A DNA stretch of 64,000 nucleotides from Inia geoffrensis (GCA_036417435.1 CM070910.1:71222784-71286783); one strand, 5' to 3'. Numbered from the stretch's first letter, positions 11,260-23,332 are shown. The notes: generated by a model from the sequence alone, not told the origin. Program-made: numbers and translations.

Positions 11260-12170
11260 ATTTTAATTGTTCATCACTGCGGGTGCTGTGGTTTTGGAGG
11301 TCAATGAGATGTACTGTGTGCCTAGAACTCAGTCTATAGACAGGGACGTAAACAACAAAAACAATAAACACAACCCACCAAATATTATTGTAGAGGCATC
11401 AAAAAAGATTGAAGGGAGTAGAGAGGACCCTGATAGGTGTTCAATGAATGCTGTTTGAATGAATTACTTATTCCACAGGGGTTAGATAGGAAGTAAGGGC
11501 CCTGAAAAATAGGAAGATTGGTGATGAGGTGGGGTCGGGGGAGGGAGATGGGGCAAAGAATGGAATTCCAGGCAGATAAAAGGACAAAAGAAAAGGAAAA
11601 TTGTCTGATATGACTGAGTACAAGACACATGGGTGGGGAGGAAAGTAGCTGAAGGTGTCAGGGCCAGACTGGGAGAGACTTGAATGCCAATGGATTTAAG
11701 CTTCATCCTGCGGCCGAGTGTAATGGACTGTTTTGGAGAAGGGGAGTGTTATGAGACTACTAGTATTTTGAAGTTGGTTTGGATAATATTTCAGAGGATG
11801 GTTGCAGAGGGAGGGGACTGAGGGAGCAGGGTGCGGGTTGGGGTGGGTGGGTGGTCCAGGATGGAGACAACAGATGCTTGAACAAGCATTATGATGTAGA
11901 GGAGGACATGGAAATGGGAAATAGTTCATTGATGGAACTGATCAGACTTACAAGCTAATTTAGGCTTATTAGAGACAAAGAGAAGACTGGATGAATCAAC
12001 TTCTTGTTTCAGAGAGTGAGAGGATGGTGATTTCTTTAACCAGGCGGATGAGCAGATTTGAAGGAGGAGGGAAGTCAATGAGTAGGACAAGCTGTGTTTC
12101 AGAGGCCTGTGCTTGGAACCAGAGTGAACTGGTGAGTGTTGTGAGTCTGAGTCCCCTTCCCTAGCATTCA
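11260..12170 (-). mobile_element. L2 relic (antisense, long)
   Basis: Shows in order the antisense L2 landmarks: GTGTGCCTAGAACTCAGTC, GAATGGAATTCCAGGCAGAT (reverse of the L2 'TGCCTGGAATGCTCTTC' block), ACTTGAATGCCAATGGATTT, GAGAAGGGGAGTGTTATGA and GGATGGTTGCAGAGGG. Strongly diverged; edges approximate. Confidence 0.7.
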
Positions 12171-12894
12171 TCCAGGGGGTTAGGCTGGCATTTGTGGCTT
12201 TAGCAGGGCTAGGGATGGTAGCAAGAGAATCCTTAGATTCTAGAAATCTAATCTAATCTCTATTTCTAATCCATAGAAGTAAGTGTTAGACCAATGGTGA
12301 AAGATGTTATTAATTAAGGATCATGGATCAGGGTTAGGTCATTGTGAGAACAGTGGTCCCAAGTGGGTCATCCAAGCAGTGGTGGCCCTGGTCTGGTAGC
12401 AGGAAGCAGAAATCAAAGCCAGGATGGCAGGAGGAAGTAAGGCTGAGTGAGGAAGTGTGTATGGGGCCGAGCAGGACAGACACTATCCAGTGCTGAGTTC
12501 GATGCTCCTCAAGATGGGAAGACTGGACCTAAGGGGTCCCGACTAGAATGGAAAGTTTGAGCAGCTTCTTTTAGCAGAACCACATCTTCTTTCACTGAAA
12601 GATCAAATCTGCACTTGTTTGTTTATTTTGCCAAGTTTGCTTACCGACATGTCCTTTTGTAAATCACATCGTAGCCTGGACAGTTTCCTGCCAAAGATAA
12701 ACTTGTATCTTCTTTCTGAACAGAGGTGTAGGAAAGGAAACTGTCAGGAGATGAGGTTCAAGTCAAATGCAGAGAATGACTTTCTTCACTTGGCAGATGT
12801 CTTTTACACTTCATGATCTGGGTGTAGGAATGGGAGAGCTGTTGAATTTCCATTCTACGCCACGAACTCTCACTTACCCCCCCATTTATTCCCT

Positions 12895-13400
12895 TGTTTA
12901 AAAAGTATTTGAGGGCCAGGCATGAGCTTAGCACTAGGGATGCAGCAATGAGGAAGACATAAGTAATCCTTCCCTTAAGGGGCCTGGAGAAAAAAATGGG
13001 CGATGGCTGAGTGCCGAAAAGAAAAAGTGTAGAGGATGCAGGAGTTTGACAGGTCAGGGATGCCTTACTGAACAAAGAAGCAGCGTTGAAAAGCCAAGGG
13101 CTGCAGGATAAGGAGATGCTAGCCAGGCAAGGGGAGGTGGGGCGGGGAGAGACTGTGGAGGGGGGTGGCTTCAGTGTAGGAAGACCTGAAGGAGGCAAAG
13201 AGCAGGGACTATAGAAGAGCTAGAAATGGGGAGCTAGGTAAAGCTGCAGAGGTGGGCATGGACCATGTGGGTCTTGTAAATTGTACCAAAAGTTTATTTT
13301 TAGATAAAGAGCAATTGGGGGCCCATTCATAGTGGCTGGTGGTCCAAAAGGAAGTAATAAGAACTGGGGTCTTTTTCCTTGTGGGCTGGGATTGTGGATT
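12895..13400 (-). mobile_element. L2 relic (antisense)
   Basis: Contains AGGGCCAGGCATGAGCTTAG, GGGATGCAGCAATGAGGAAG, AACAAAGAAGCAGCGTTGA and GACCATGTGGGTCTTGTAAA, the usual order of an antisense L2. The 146-codon minus-strand frame over it (12758-13198) is not a gene. Confidence 0.75.
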
Positions 13401-13404
13401 GTAT

Positions 13405-14480
13405 TCTCCCAGGTGTGTGATGTCTCATGGCAGGTCCCGGGGGGCAATACTTTCTTTCTCAGAGACAGGGTCATCACAAACGTGAGGGGGAAAATGTCAG
13501 CTGGAAAGGTTTGGAGGCTTTTCTCTAATCTTTTTGGTTAAGTACAGAGTCGTTTTAATAGTTTCTCTACATTTTAGTGTCAGTCTCACCAAGAACTACA
13601 GCTCAAAGTTTATTGTCAACAATCACTTCAATAGAATTGGAAGCATCCCTCCCAAATTGTAGGAACAAGAACTGCATTGGACCAGTTTCATTAATATGCG
13701 CTAAGGTCTGCAGACAGCAGTGCTAGGGTGTCCAGGTGCAGTATGTCACCTGTGTTGTATGGGAAGTTTCTGGACCGAAAATTCCACCCTCCGGATTCTT
13801 CCCTTCCGTGGCCATCCTCTGCAGCCATGCACTTGTAGTTCAGCAGCACACAGCGTGTTACTCGTTCATTGAAGGGGAAGGTAGGATGTGGGGAGGATGA
13901 GTTTCAAAGGTGCTAATATTTAATGAAGCCAAATAATAGAAATTTTGATGCATTAAACACATGGGGACAAATACAGGTTTTCTGGTATTATCATTTCCCA
14001 GAACAGTACACTTTGTTTTTACAGACCTTTGACACTGAGTTTAACTAAAAATATTATATATTCTATATATTCTTTTGTTCAGTGATACATACTTCTTTTG
14101 GGTAGCTCGGTCTGCATTTTGGTGTGCTGTCCCACTTTTTATTTTACTTCTCTGATCAGTGCTTCTTGCTATATTTTTAAATTCCATAATTAGGTGTCTT
14201 TGCGTTCTCCGTGGGTACCAGCTAGCAGTGCTAGCTCTACAAATTATAAAAGGATGCTCCCTCTAGGTGAATAAAGTACAAAATGATGTCCTTTCCGGTG
14301 ATAAAATTACATAAAGGACTCTCTCCTCCAGGCCAGGGTGTAAGGCTTGGCAGAATATAGGCTGGATTTCAGCCCCTACTTGAGCTGCTTGTCCCCTCAG
14401 CAGGTACCTTTGTTCAGTGCACCAACTGTGCAACCAGACAGAGTGACCTGTGGTGTTTTTATTGTCTTTATCTTCAGGCT
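13405..14480. other. Unique sequence, no gene seen
   Basis: AT-rich, no clear repeat, no supported exon. Confidence 0.35.
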
Positions 14481-14632
14481 CCTCATAGTTTATTTCACTC
14501 AAAAATATTTATTAGACAAGGCACTATGTTAGCAACTCTGAGGGTTGGGAAGATGGGGGGCTTTCAGGTGCTTCCCTGGAGCAGTTTACAGTCTAGTACT
14601 GAAAGTAAGACAAGCACAGACACTAATAACCA
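14480..14632 (-). mobile_element. L2 3'-end relic (antisense)
   Basis: AAATATTTATTAGACAAGGC, ACTATGTTAGCAACTCTGAG and GAGCAGTTTACAGTCTAGTA follow the antisense L2 3' terminus. Confidence 0.65.
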
Positions 14633-14654
14633 TATTAATTCTCTTTCCTTGTGT

Positions 14655-14692
14655 ATGTATATATTTATATATATATATATTTATATGCAATG
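14655..14692. repeat. (TA)n-rich tract
   Basis: Imperfect TATATATTTATATATATATA run. Confidence 0.85.
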
Positions 14693-15839
14693 CTTCATCC
14701 TACAGAATGTATGTGAAGCTGCTCACAAGTGCCTCCACAATAAGATGATGTTACATTTAAATTAGGACATTATTAAATTTAAAAAATCCCGATCACATAT
14801 AAGAAGGGGGAATAACATGAATGGCGACCCTGGAGGTCAACCTAGAGCTTCGAGTTCTGAGTTTCCTGGCATCCAAAGTGAAGAGTGAAACCTGTCCAAG
14901 TACATAATTCTCAATATCAAAGATTAAGTCCACCCTGAATCGATCAGGATAGGCCAGGTCATGCTGGCTCCAAATCTCAGAGGCATCCATCACAACAGAT
15001 ACTTATTTCTTATCCCATGACTAGACTGCAGGTAAAGAAGCTCTCCAGGACAAGGCACCATTGTGAGTGCAGGGTCCAGGCCACCTTCATCTCGTCGATT
15101 ACCACTTCAACCCAAGGCCTCTGTGTTGGCTGTAGGAGGGAGGATGAGAGTGAGTAGAGAACATGTCACTTCTGCTCACAGCTCGTTGGCCAGGATGAGT
15201 CATATGACCATGCCAGACTATAAGGGGCCAAGAAATGCAATACTTGGTCAGGTTAGCACCCCTGCCACACACACGGGCTGTGCAACCTTCTCATAAAGCA
15301 GAATTCTCCGAGAGCTCTTTCACATGGGACTTTCTTCAAGGCAGAACCTCAGAGGAATAAACATTGTGTTGTGGGGATTCGGAGAGAGAGATGAGGCTCT
15401 GTTCATTTACTCAGGGTGATCAGTGGAGACTGCATTGGAGGAGGCTGGAAATAAAGTAGGTTTCAAAGGTTGAAGGCAACTTTGGAAGATGTGAAGGAGA
15501 TCAGGTAGGAAGGAGGTCATTGCCCAGAGAGGAAATGCTGGAAATTCCTCATTCTCTGCTGGGAACATCCAACGGTCTAGTTTACCTGGTGTTTGAGGAG
15601 GTGTGGGGGGATCACATGGCATGGGTGGTGGCCGCAGTGCAGAGAGCGGAGGCATTTGTGTTTATTTCAGTAACCGTTTGGTGGCAGGAAGCCCTTGCTG
15701 CTACCCTTTTAACGTCTTGTATTCTGTGGAGCTGCTGAGTGCTTTCCAAAAATCTTTAACACGTTTTGAGGGATTAAAAAACACAGAAATCACACAATTT
15801 TTCCCTCCTCCCTTCAGACACATACCTTAGCAGCAAGAG

Positions 15840-17420
15840 ATATATCCTTAAATATTTCCTCAGGAAAAATTAATGAAGTGCATTAAAACGGCCCTTCTTT
15901 CAAGCTGTTCCCAACAAATTCATTTCATAGCCTTTATCGTGGCTTCCTTGCCATTGGGGAAATTTATCTAAGTTATTAAAAAAAAAATTCCCTACAATTC
16001 TCAGCTGAAAAATTGGCTTCTGTTTTCTTCTACAGAGCTAACTCACCTGATTTCTCAGAACAGCTTGAAAATGAAGTGCTAACTGGTGGATTTTATTGAA
16101 AGGAAACCAAGTGGAACAACATATGTATTTTCTTAGGAAACTCACAGTCATGTGGTGTTCCTCGGGGTGAATTCTTTGTTATGAATTACAACCTGCTTAC
16201 TGATGAGTTGTTAATAAAAAGTGGGCCTGCCGGGCCATTATTTTTTTCCACACAGTACACACAGTTTAGTTTTCTTTCTTTCTCTCTCTCTCTCTTTTTT
16301 TTTTTAAAGTTTTCCATTAATGCACTGAGTGTGAATAAATGTTTCTAATTTGTAATTGTTTGCCCTTCATCTGGACAATAATTTATTGCCAAATCTCACA
16401 CTTGTCCATTATTAGCAGCCCTCCCCACATGAGCACGCTTGAATTTTTCTTATCCCCCAACCTTTCTTGCCCCGCTCCCTGCCTGCAACCCACTGCCCTT
16501 TTTAAACTGAGGGAATGTGGGACCAGAAAGTTGCAGGATGGCAGGGATCTTGTGCGTGGAGGTCACCATCAAAATCTAGGCTCATGGAAAGCTTGAGGTA
16601 ACCCAAGCACTCGTGGGTCTGTCCACGTTGCATTGTAAGGCCCACCAGCTGGAGCTGTTTGGAGCTGAGAAAACAAGCTGAGGGAAAACTGTTGAGGCAA
16701 ACTCGAAACAGATGGTAACCTGAGGTGGCAGGACAACTTTATTTAGCGTGGCAGTTGACTTTATTTATTTATTTTACATGCGCATCTGGCCGCGCTGGGG
16801 AGCCTCTATGCATACTCGTTATTAGACTGTTAATAGTGGATCTGATTTGCCAGGGAATATGAGCAATTAAGTTCACTATGTATTCAAGTCGATTCTTATT
16901 TTAGGGGGCCTTTGTGAGGCATGTTAGTGGTTAGGGTTTTATGTGGAAAGGGCGTAGGAGCTGCCCGTTTGAAGCTCTAGTGGTGTGGAAAATGTGTATC
17001 TACAAATTAAGGATCTGAAAGTGGCCCCGCCACCGGAGAACACACCAAGTTGTCCCTAAATGGCCAGCAGGATGCTAACGCATTGCTGTGGATGCATTCT
17101 TGATTTTAGAAATATTTGGGGTTGCTCCTTTGCGGACAGGTGGACAGCGGGTCCGTCGCTGTTTTCATTGGTGGCATGAGTACAGGTCTAGGGATGGGTT
17201 TGGGATGCTTAATTCATTGGTCCATGTGTCCTTTCTCCATCAATAGCTCCATCAACACTTAAAATTAGAAAAATCATTTTGCGACGGGAGAGAACGTGAG
17301 ATGGAAACTTGCTTTGGCAAGAACAGAATAAAAAACTCGGACTGTTTTTTCTTTTAGTTCCTATTGGGTGTAATTTTCACCCTTCTGAATTTGGTCTGGG
17401 TCTTAAATTTCTAAAGAACT
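15840..17420. promoter_or_regulatory. Candidate conserved non-coding block
   Basis: About 1.6 kb almost free of recognisable repeats apart from one pyrimidine tract. It is rich in homeodomain/POU-like AT-core motifs, such as AATTAATGAAGTGCATTAAA near 15870, TTCCATTAATGCACTG near 16312 and GAGCAATTAAGTTCACTATG near 16861. No open frame with sense. This texture is typical of developmental enhancers in gene-poor DNA. It is an inference from appearance only; no conservation data were available. Confidence 0.3.
16264..16308. repeat. Pyrimidine tract (TTTC)n(TC)n(T)n
   Basis: Uninterrupted C/T run of about 45 bp. Confidence 0.85.
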
Positions 17421-17811
17421 GCAATCACTGTGGTGGTTTCCACTGAGTTGCCAGGGCTCGGTCTTTGGGATAGGTGGGTTCTTGCCTGACTTGTAGCTAA
17501 TTTTGCGGAATTGGGAAGCTTAGCTACTTTGAGTTGTCACCTGGAACTCTGACGAGTCTTATCATTACCCAGCAGATTCAGTTTTTCCAACCACTGGGGG
17601 CTCATTCCCGATGTGTGCAGAGCTCTATCTGCTCTAAATGTACTGGTCATCCTGACCCTTGAATTAAATCCACAAGGAAGTTGGTACAGAGGACATAGCA
17701 TAGGTGAGCAGGGATGCCACTTATATAGTCGCTGCTCACCTAAGAGCTCCAGAACTTGTCAGTAATGAAAATGTCATTGAAGTAAGATTATCGAAGTGTG
17801 TCCTAGTAAGA

Positions 17812-17814
<3 letters not shown>

Positions 17815-17847
<33 letters not shown>
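17815..17847. repeat. (GT)n microsatellite
   Basis: Pure GT run of about 16 units. Confidence 0.97.
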
Positions 17848-17849
<2 letters not shown>

Positions 17850-18027
17850 CTAGACTCTTTAGGTATGTTATGATGATGTGAAAAGGATAAACACCCTCTG
17901 TCTCTCAGCAAATAAGGACACTGCCCTTTTATGAATGAGAGCAGGCACTGCTTTGATCTGAACTTAAGGGGCGCGGGGTGCAATTGCAAAGCTGGATGCT
18001 GCCGGGGAGTAGTAAGGATGACATGCA

Positions 18028-18101
18028 GGCATGTCACTCCTCTGGGAGTCTGTTTGCCTCTGCTGGCATGTCACTCCTCTGGGAGTCTGTTTGCCTCTGC
18101 T
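18028..18101. repeat. Perfect 37-bp tandem duplication
   Basis: Units at 18028-18064 and 18065-18101 are identical, each starting GGCATGTCACTCCTCTGGGA, with 2 bp of a third. Same period as the duplication at 7343 but unrelated sequence. Confidence 0.95.
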
Positions 18102-18504
18102 GGTGCCCAGAAGACGGTGCTGTCATCACTAAGCAGGTCCTGCCCCATGGCAGTATCACAGATGAGTGCCAGTTGGCTACTTGTTCAGCTGTAGATGTGG
18201 AATGAGAGAGCAGAGACGAGAGACAAAGGAGCTGGGAACTTTCAACCCAGGACATTGATGTCAAAGTGTCATAGAATGTTTTACATCCAGGACAGTAGAC
18301 ATCTACAAAAATTCCATCCATTTTCACTGAGTCAGCATCTGTTTAATCAGACCCACCGTAGACACACTTTCTTTTTCTCTAGACATTAGAGTTCTGAATA
18401 AACAAGGACTGTATCATGACTGGTTATGACCAGAATGTCATGTTCATTGCAGGAATCATACTCGATGGTTGGTGGGCTGACAAATCTCTCGCATCTCCGA
18501 ACAC

Positions 18505-18690
18505 TGAAAAGGAAAGAGTTTAGGCTTTGGGGTCAAACTGACTGGCTGTGTGATGATGAGCAGATGAATTAACCTCTCTGAGCATCATAGAGAAACTCAT
18601 CTAAAAATACTCCTGCCCCAGTTCTTGTGAGGATTAAACAAGATAATGAATGGAAAACACATAGAGATAATAAGAACTTAAGCAACCAGG
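18505..18690 (+). mobile_element. MIR SINE
   Basis: Plus-strand MIR: AGTTTAGGCTTTGGGGTCAA, the core ACTGGCTGTGTGATGATGAG, AACCTCTCTGAGCATCA, and TGAGGATTAAACAAGATAAT. Head to tail order is preserved. Confidence 0.85.
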
Positions 18691-18942
18691 CAAAATAATC
18701 AGTTTCTCCCTCCCTTGTTCCTCTGTGGAAAATACTTGTTAAGGATTTAAGATTAGGTCATATTTTATTCTGCTAACGTGTAGCCACATGTGGAGTCTTC
18801 ATGACTCTTTGAGCCAGATTTAGTCACAACTGGTCAAGGAAGGAGGTTTTCCTCAGTCACCAAAGCACGATGAAGGCTGTTGGAACAGGAATCCATGTAC
18901 TCTGTTGTCAACATGTCCTGATAATGAGGTTAAATGAATCCA

Positions 18943-18950
<8 letters not shown>

Positions 18951-18983
<33 letters not shown>

Positions 18984-19172
18984 GGTACGCGAGCCTCTCA
19001 CTGTTGTGGCCTCTCCCGTTGCGGAACACAGGCTCCAGACGCGCAGGCTCAGCGGCCATGGCTCACCGGCCCAGCCGCTCCGCGGCATGTGGGATCTTCC
19101 CAGACCGGGGCACGAACCCGTGTCCCCTGCATCGACAGGCGGACTCTCAACCACTGCGCCAGCAGGGAAACC
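18951..19172 (-). mobile_element. CHR-type SINE, short form
   Basis: Antisense tRNA-derived SINE with a T-run (A-tail) at 18946-18981 and the body up to CAGGGAAACCCC. A box-like TGGCGCAGTGG and a B box around GGTTCGTGCCCC are present on the minus strand with a few changes. Target duplication CCAGCCTTTTT at 18940-18950 and 19173-19183. The frames of 60-133 codons across it are artefacts. Confidence 0.95.
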
Positions 19173-19184
19173 CCAGCCTTTTTA

Positions 19185-20917
19185 AAAATCACAATTCACA
19201 TGAAAAAATTGAGCAGTAAAATATATATTGCACTCACAGAGATGACTGTTAAAACCTCACATCCCCTTTAAAGACAGAAGAACATTACAGATGATAAAGG
19301 TCAAGCAAAGAAAGAATGGAAGTAGTGAGAAGCCTTTTGATTAGAGGTTCAAATCCAATGAAGGAGGACCACTTCAATTACCTTTTCTTCTGAGCAAACG
19401 GGTGGACTGGTGTCACCTGTGATGCTTCCAACTAAACTGCCTCCTTCAGTCCCTTCCCTGGAGGATAATTTAAAGAGCCTCTGCTTTCTCACTGAAGGGT
19501 ACCTGCATTGGAAGAATTCTCTGCAGACATAATTATATACATTAACAAAATCCGTGCATGTGTGTTTGTGTGTGTGTGTGTTAAACCACACTTAATTCTT
19601 CCCTTTGGCCCTGAGTCTTATTACTCAAGCCCAGAAACAATAGGAGTCTACCACCTTACTGTGTGATTTCTTTCGTCTTGTTTATTTTTTAAAGCTTGTG
19701 AAAAAAAATTCCTGATCCCTTGAGTTCAAAGCACTCATATGTCCCCCATCTCCTAAAGGACTTTCTCCAGCCAGGCCTCTTCTTGATTCATTGGGTCAAA
19801 CCCTCCTACATAGCCTACTTGTTTGGCAGTGTGGATCAGCTGGTATCTGGCCCCCTCCTATCACCAGGGACTCTTCAAACCCCATAGTTCTCATCCCATC
19901 GGTGACATTCCCCCTCTGGGCAGGATTTTCTCTGTGTGCGTGTGCGTGTGTGAAAATCCAAGTTTTTACTATCTCTCTCATCGTCTCCAGGGGGAGTTCA
20001 GGCTTCCTGTTCTGCGTTTTTCACAAGTCTGGATATTTTCAGCTCCCACTATACAACTTTACACATTCCTTCGTCTGGATATCAGCTGTGGATCTGGGAA
20101 CATAATGATGCATCTGAGTACATTTCTCAGATGAATAAAACGGATGAAACTCCCAGCGTTTCCATCATGTCTTCACCAAAGGAAACTGCTGCTGTCCTAG
20201 GTTTCTCCAGCTTTCCCTCGTTGGTTCTGAGGGGGTTGAAGGATGGGATGTGGTGAGGCGATGCATGTAGAATTTCTCAGTAGGGTTGGAAATATTTTCT
20301 CTTCATTGAGGGACAACATATTCAGCTCAGTCCTTGGAGTTGGTAACTGTTGGGAAAGGTTCAGCCGACTTCTAAACTTCACCCCGGGCCAGCTTTTCTC
20401 AAGGTCTGCCCTGCCTGTCACGGTAAATGGGCGTGGTTGTCAGTGCAAACGGTACCCTGGGAACAGTTGGCGTATCCTCTCAGTCATGAAGGTGGGCTGT
20501 GATGCGGCCAAACAGCCATCCTGCCAGCAGTGGCCAGGGTCAGTCTGGCGGGTCCACGTTGTGTTCAGTGGATCCGCAAACACATTGTGAGGAAGAAGAG
20601 TGATGGAGAAGGCTCAACACCGCCCCCTAGAGCTTGGTGCAAGTTGGAAGTCAGAACAAACCCCTAGGATACAACTGGACGCATTATTTCCAGAGGTCTT
20701 TTCAGACCAGGATTTTGCTTCCCTGCCACCCTTCCTCCCAAGAGATTATAAAGACATATGATTTTCTACACACCATGTTTCTTCTCTTGTCTCTATTACA
20801 AGTATGACTCCCACTGGGCTTGTTTTACCCTGTTCTTAAAAAATGTTAATACCTAGCAAAATGTTATTTTCAGGGAACTATTATAGAGCAAAATCTAGAC
20901 TGAATTAATAAACTCTC
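19185..20917. other. Unique sequence, no gene seen
   Basis: Contains a short (GT)n near 19560-19581 and a CTCF-like site near 20620. No repeat family or exon that I can support. Confidence 0.35.
20620..20636 (-). promoter_or_regulatory. CTCF-like motif
   Basis: The minus strand reads GCTCTAGGGGGCGGTG. The central TAGGGGGCGG matches the CTCF core consensus (YAGRKGGCRS); two of the outer positions do not. Sequence match only. Confidence 0.4.
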
Positions 20918-21290
20918 TGGTATTGGCTGACTTGTGTCTGTTCAAAATCATATGTTGAAATACGCCTAGTACCTCATAATATGACTGTATTTGGATATAG
21001 GTCTTTAAAGGAGTAATTAAGGTTAAATGAGGTTGGTGGGATGGGCTCTAATCCAGTATGACTTGTGTCTTTACAGGAAGACGAGGTTCAGATACAGACA
21101 TGCACAGAGGGAAGACCTTGTGAAGACACAGGGAAAGGCCATCTACCGGCCAGGGTGAGAGGCCTGGGAAGAAACTAAGTCTGCTGACACCCTGGGACTT
21201 CCAGCCTCCAGACGGTGAGAAGTAAATTCCTGTTGTTTAAGCCACCCAGTCTGGGGTACTTTGTTATAACAGCTCTAGCAAACTAATACA
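20918..21290 (+). mobile_element. MLT1-type LTR (ERVL-MaLR), solitary
   Basis: Plus-strand MaLR LTR landmarks in order: ATCATATGTTGAAATACGCC, ACTGTATTTGGATATAGGTC, TCTAATCCAGTATGACTTGT, ACACAGGGAAAGGCCAT, TCCTGTTGTTTAAGCCACCC, and the end GCAAACTAATACA. No internal retroviral sequence flanks it, so it is a solo LTR or fragment. Endogenous relic without coding capacity. Confidence 0.9.
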
Positions 21291-22466
21291 CTCGCCTTGA
21301 GAAAAAAAATTTTGTTCAAAGGGTGCAAATTTACTGAAAACAAGTATATTGGCTTGGAAAACTCTTGAGTGTTTTTTTTGAAGTTTGTTTCCTCCTGAAG
21401 CTGCATTTTACAGGTAAAGTATAAACGTGCTAAAATTTCTTGAAAGATTTTCCTTATAAGCAGATCAGCTACGTTCCCCACCAACTTTCTAGCCTATGAA
21501 TTCACTTAGCAGATTATTTATTTCTTTACTGTTAGTAGAAAAGTAAGCCTAGACAGAGTGCAGGCAAATGATCATACACTACAAAGGAATGAATTCAAAT
21601 CAGTTCATTTTTCAGATATTTCAGGGGTTTAAAAACTGGCTTAGCTTGAAATAAAATCTCCCCCATGAAACATATCTAGAGGAATCATGTTCCCACTCAG
21701 ACAATCTTTGTGTGGATCGCCAGTGGGAGTTTTATTCTTGTTTGTCCCCTGCCATGTCTGACCATTCAGCACAGTCTATGTTATAGTGGGATTGCTTCCC
21801 TAGTCTGTGAGTTTCCATGTGGGAAACATCCCAAGACTACTTGTTTTTGTTTTTTCCTTCTCTGGGAGAGACTGACAGAGCTAGGAGTTTGTAGAACCTA
21901 TGCCCCCTCCCCCGCCCCTTTAAGTTTACTTAGAAAAAGGAATTAACATTGGTTCCAAAGTGTGCCTTGCAAAATTCCCAGGGAACACACACTTCTGCTT
22001 GCCTCACACATGGCCAGAGCTCAGGAGGCTTCTCCCACCCCCTGAGTCTCAGCTGGGCAGCAGGGAGACCCTCCATCCCACTGGCAGACCTGTGGTTCCC
22101 ATGGTCACCCAGAGGATGCAAGAGCAGAGTAGGGACACATTGCCAAGGTGGCTAAAGGCTCGCGTAGCTCGCTGACGGGCCGGAAGTGCCTTCTCCCTTT
22201 TGGTTTGGTTTTATCACATCAGCCTCCTGCCCTCCTGTGGTCCATGAGCTGAGGAAGGGTCGTTGCAATGATGCAGTGGGCGAAGGAAGGGAGTGAGGAT
22301 AGGTACTATGGAAAGAGGCAAAAACAGATGAGAAAAGAGGACTCTTGGGGTGGAAGAGAAAATGGGCTGGGAAAAAGGACCCTGAATTAGAATTATTTTA
22401 TGAGAAGTTTTAACCAGCTCCCAGAGGGGAATTCAATTCTGAGACAAGGGTTCTTATGAAAGGGAT
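21291..22466. other. Unique sequence, no gene seen
   Basis: No confident repeat; the open frames of 60-78 codons have no recognisable product. Confidence 0.35.
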
Positions 22467-22734
22467 TTTCCTTGACCCTCGAAACACATGAGTTTGAACT
22501 GTAGGGTCCACTTACACGTGGATTTTTTTCAATAGTAAATACCACAGCCCTACATGATCCCCAGTTGCTTGAATCCCTGGATGTGGAAACCACAGATACG
22601 GAGGAACCATGGAAATGGAGGATTCTCAGATATGGAGGAATCGCATATATGGAGGGCTGACTATGAGTTATGCTCTGAGTTTCAACTGTGCAGAGGGCCC
22701 GCACCCCAACCCCGCATTGTGCAAGGCTCAACTG
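22467..22734. mobile_element. Tigger/MER2-like DNA transposon (non-autonomous)
   Basis: Ends TCCTTGACCCTCGAAACAC and GTGCAAGGCTCAACTG are degraded terminal inverted repeats. Inside are AGGGTCCACTTACACGTGGA, a TTTTTTTCAATA run, and paired GATACGGAGGA / GATATGGAGGA blocks. A TA follows the right end. The 169-codon minus frame here (22393-22902) is repeat sequence. Confidence 0.8.
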
Positions 22735-22849
22735 TATCAGGAAGCATTCCCAGGGAAAGCCTGTAGGGGGATGGGAAAGCATGAGTTCATGATTAGGGAG
22801 AGAGGGCAGGCAATGGTGTAGTATTGGGCCAAGTCCCAAGGAAGGAAAC

Positions 22850-23281
22850 CCTATTCCTTCTATATTTCTGTGTAACAAATTGCCCCAAACAACAATAAAC
22901 ATTAATCACCTCTCAGAGTTTACGTGGGTCAGGATTTCAGGAGTGGCTTGGCTGGCTGGTGCCGGCTTGGGTTGTCCTTGTGGTTGTAGCCACAGTATCA
23001 GTCAAGATCTCGGCAGGTTTACATGGGGCAGGAGGATCACTTGCAAAGCAGCTCACTCACCAGGCTGGAGAGCTGGCGCTGGCTGTTGGTGGGAGGCCTC
23101 AGCTCCTCTCCACACGGTCCTCTCCCAGGACTGCTTGAGTGTCCTCATGCTGTGGGAGTCCCCAGGTGTGTAGCCCAAGAGAGAGAGCCAGGCAGAAGCT
23201 ATCCACTTCATGACCTAGCCTGGGACCATGACGAGCATCATTTCCCCCATCTTCTGTTCTGCAGAAGCACTCAGGCTTGCC
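22850..23281 (+). mobile_element. Ancient dispersed repeat, left part (family not named)
   Basis: Abundant mammalian repeat recognised by TGTGTAACAAATTGCCCCAA, GTGGGTCAGGATTTCAGGAG, GGCTGTTGGTGGGAGGCCTC and CATGACCTAGCCTGGGACC. I cannot assign its class with confidence. A relative lies at 59140-59650. It is interrupted by the U6-SINE insertion and resumes at 23440. Confidence 0.65.
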
Positions 23282-23332
23282 TTTATTTTATTTTTTATTT
23301 TTATTATTTTTTTTGCGGCACGTGGGCCTCTC
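23282..23332 (-). mobile_element. CHR SINE 3' terminus fused to U6
   Basis: On the minus strand, directly after the U6 T-run, comes GAGAGGCCCACGTGCCGC (23315-23332) and then an A-rich tail with T interruptions (23282-23314). This is the last 18 nt of the CHR SINE body plus its tail; the other about 190 nt of the SINE are missing. It forms one chimeric insertion with the U6 copy. Confidence 0.88.

Noticed and set aside
12758..13198. 146-codon minus-strand frame
   Set aside because: It lies almost wholly in an antisense L2 relic; the proline/serine-rich composition is that of the repeat.
7343..18101. CRISPR-like repeat array from the 37-bp units
   Set aside because: The units are adjacent without spacers, only two copies each, with different sequences, in mammalian DNA.
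22393..22902. 169-codon minus-strand frame
   Set aside because: It covers the Tigger/MER2-like element and has no recognisable protein.
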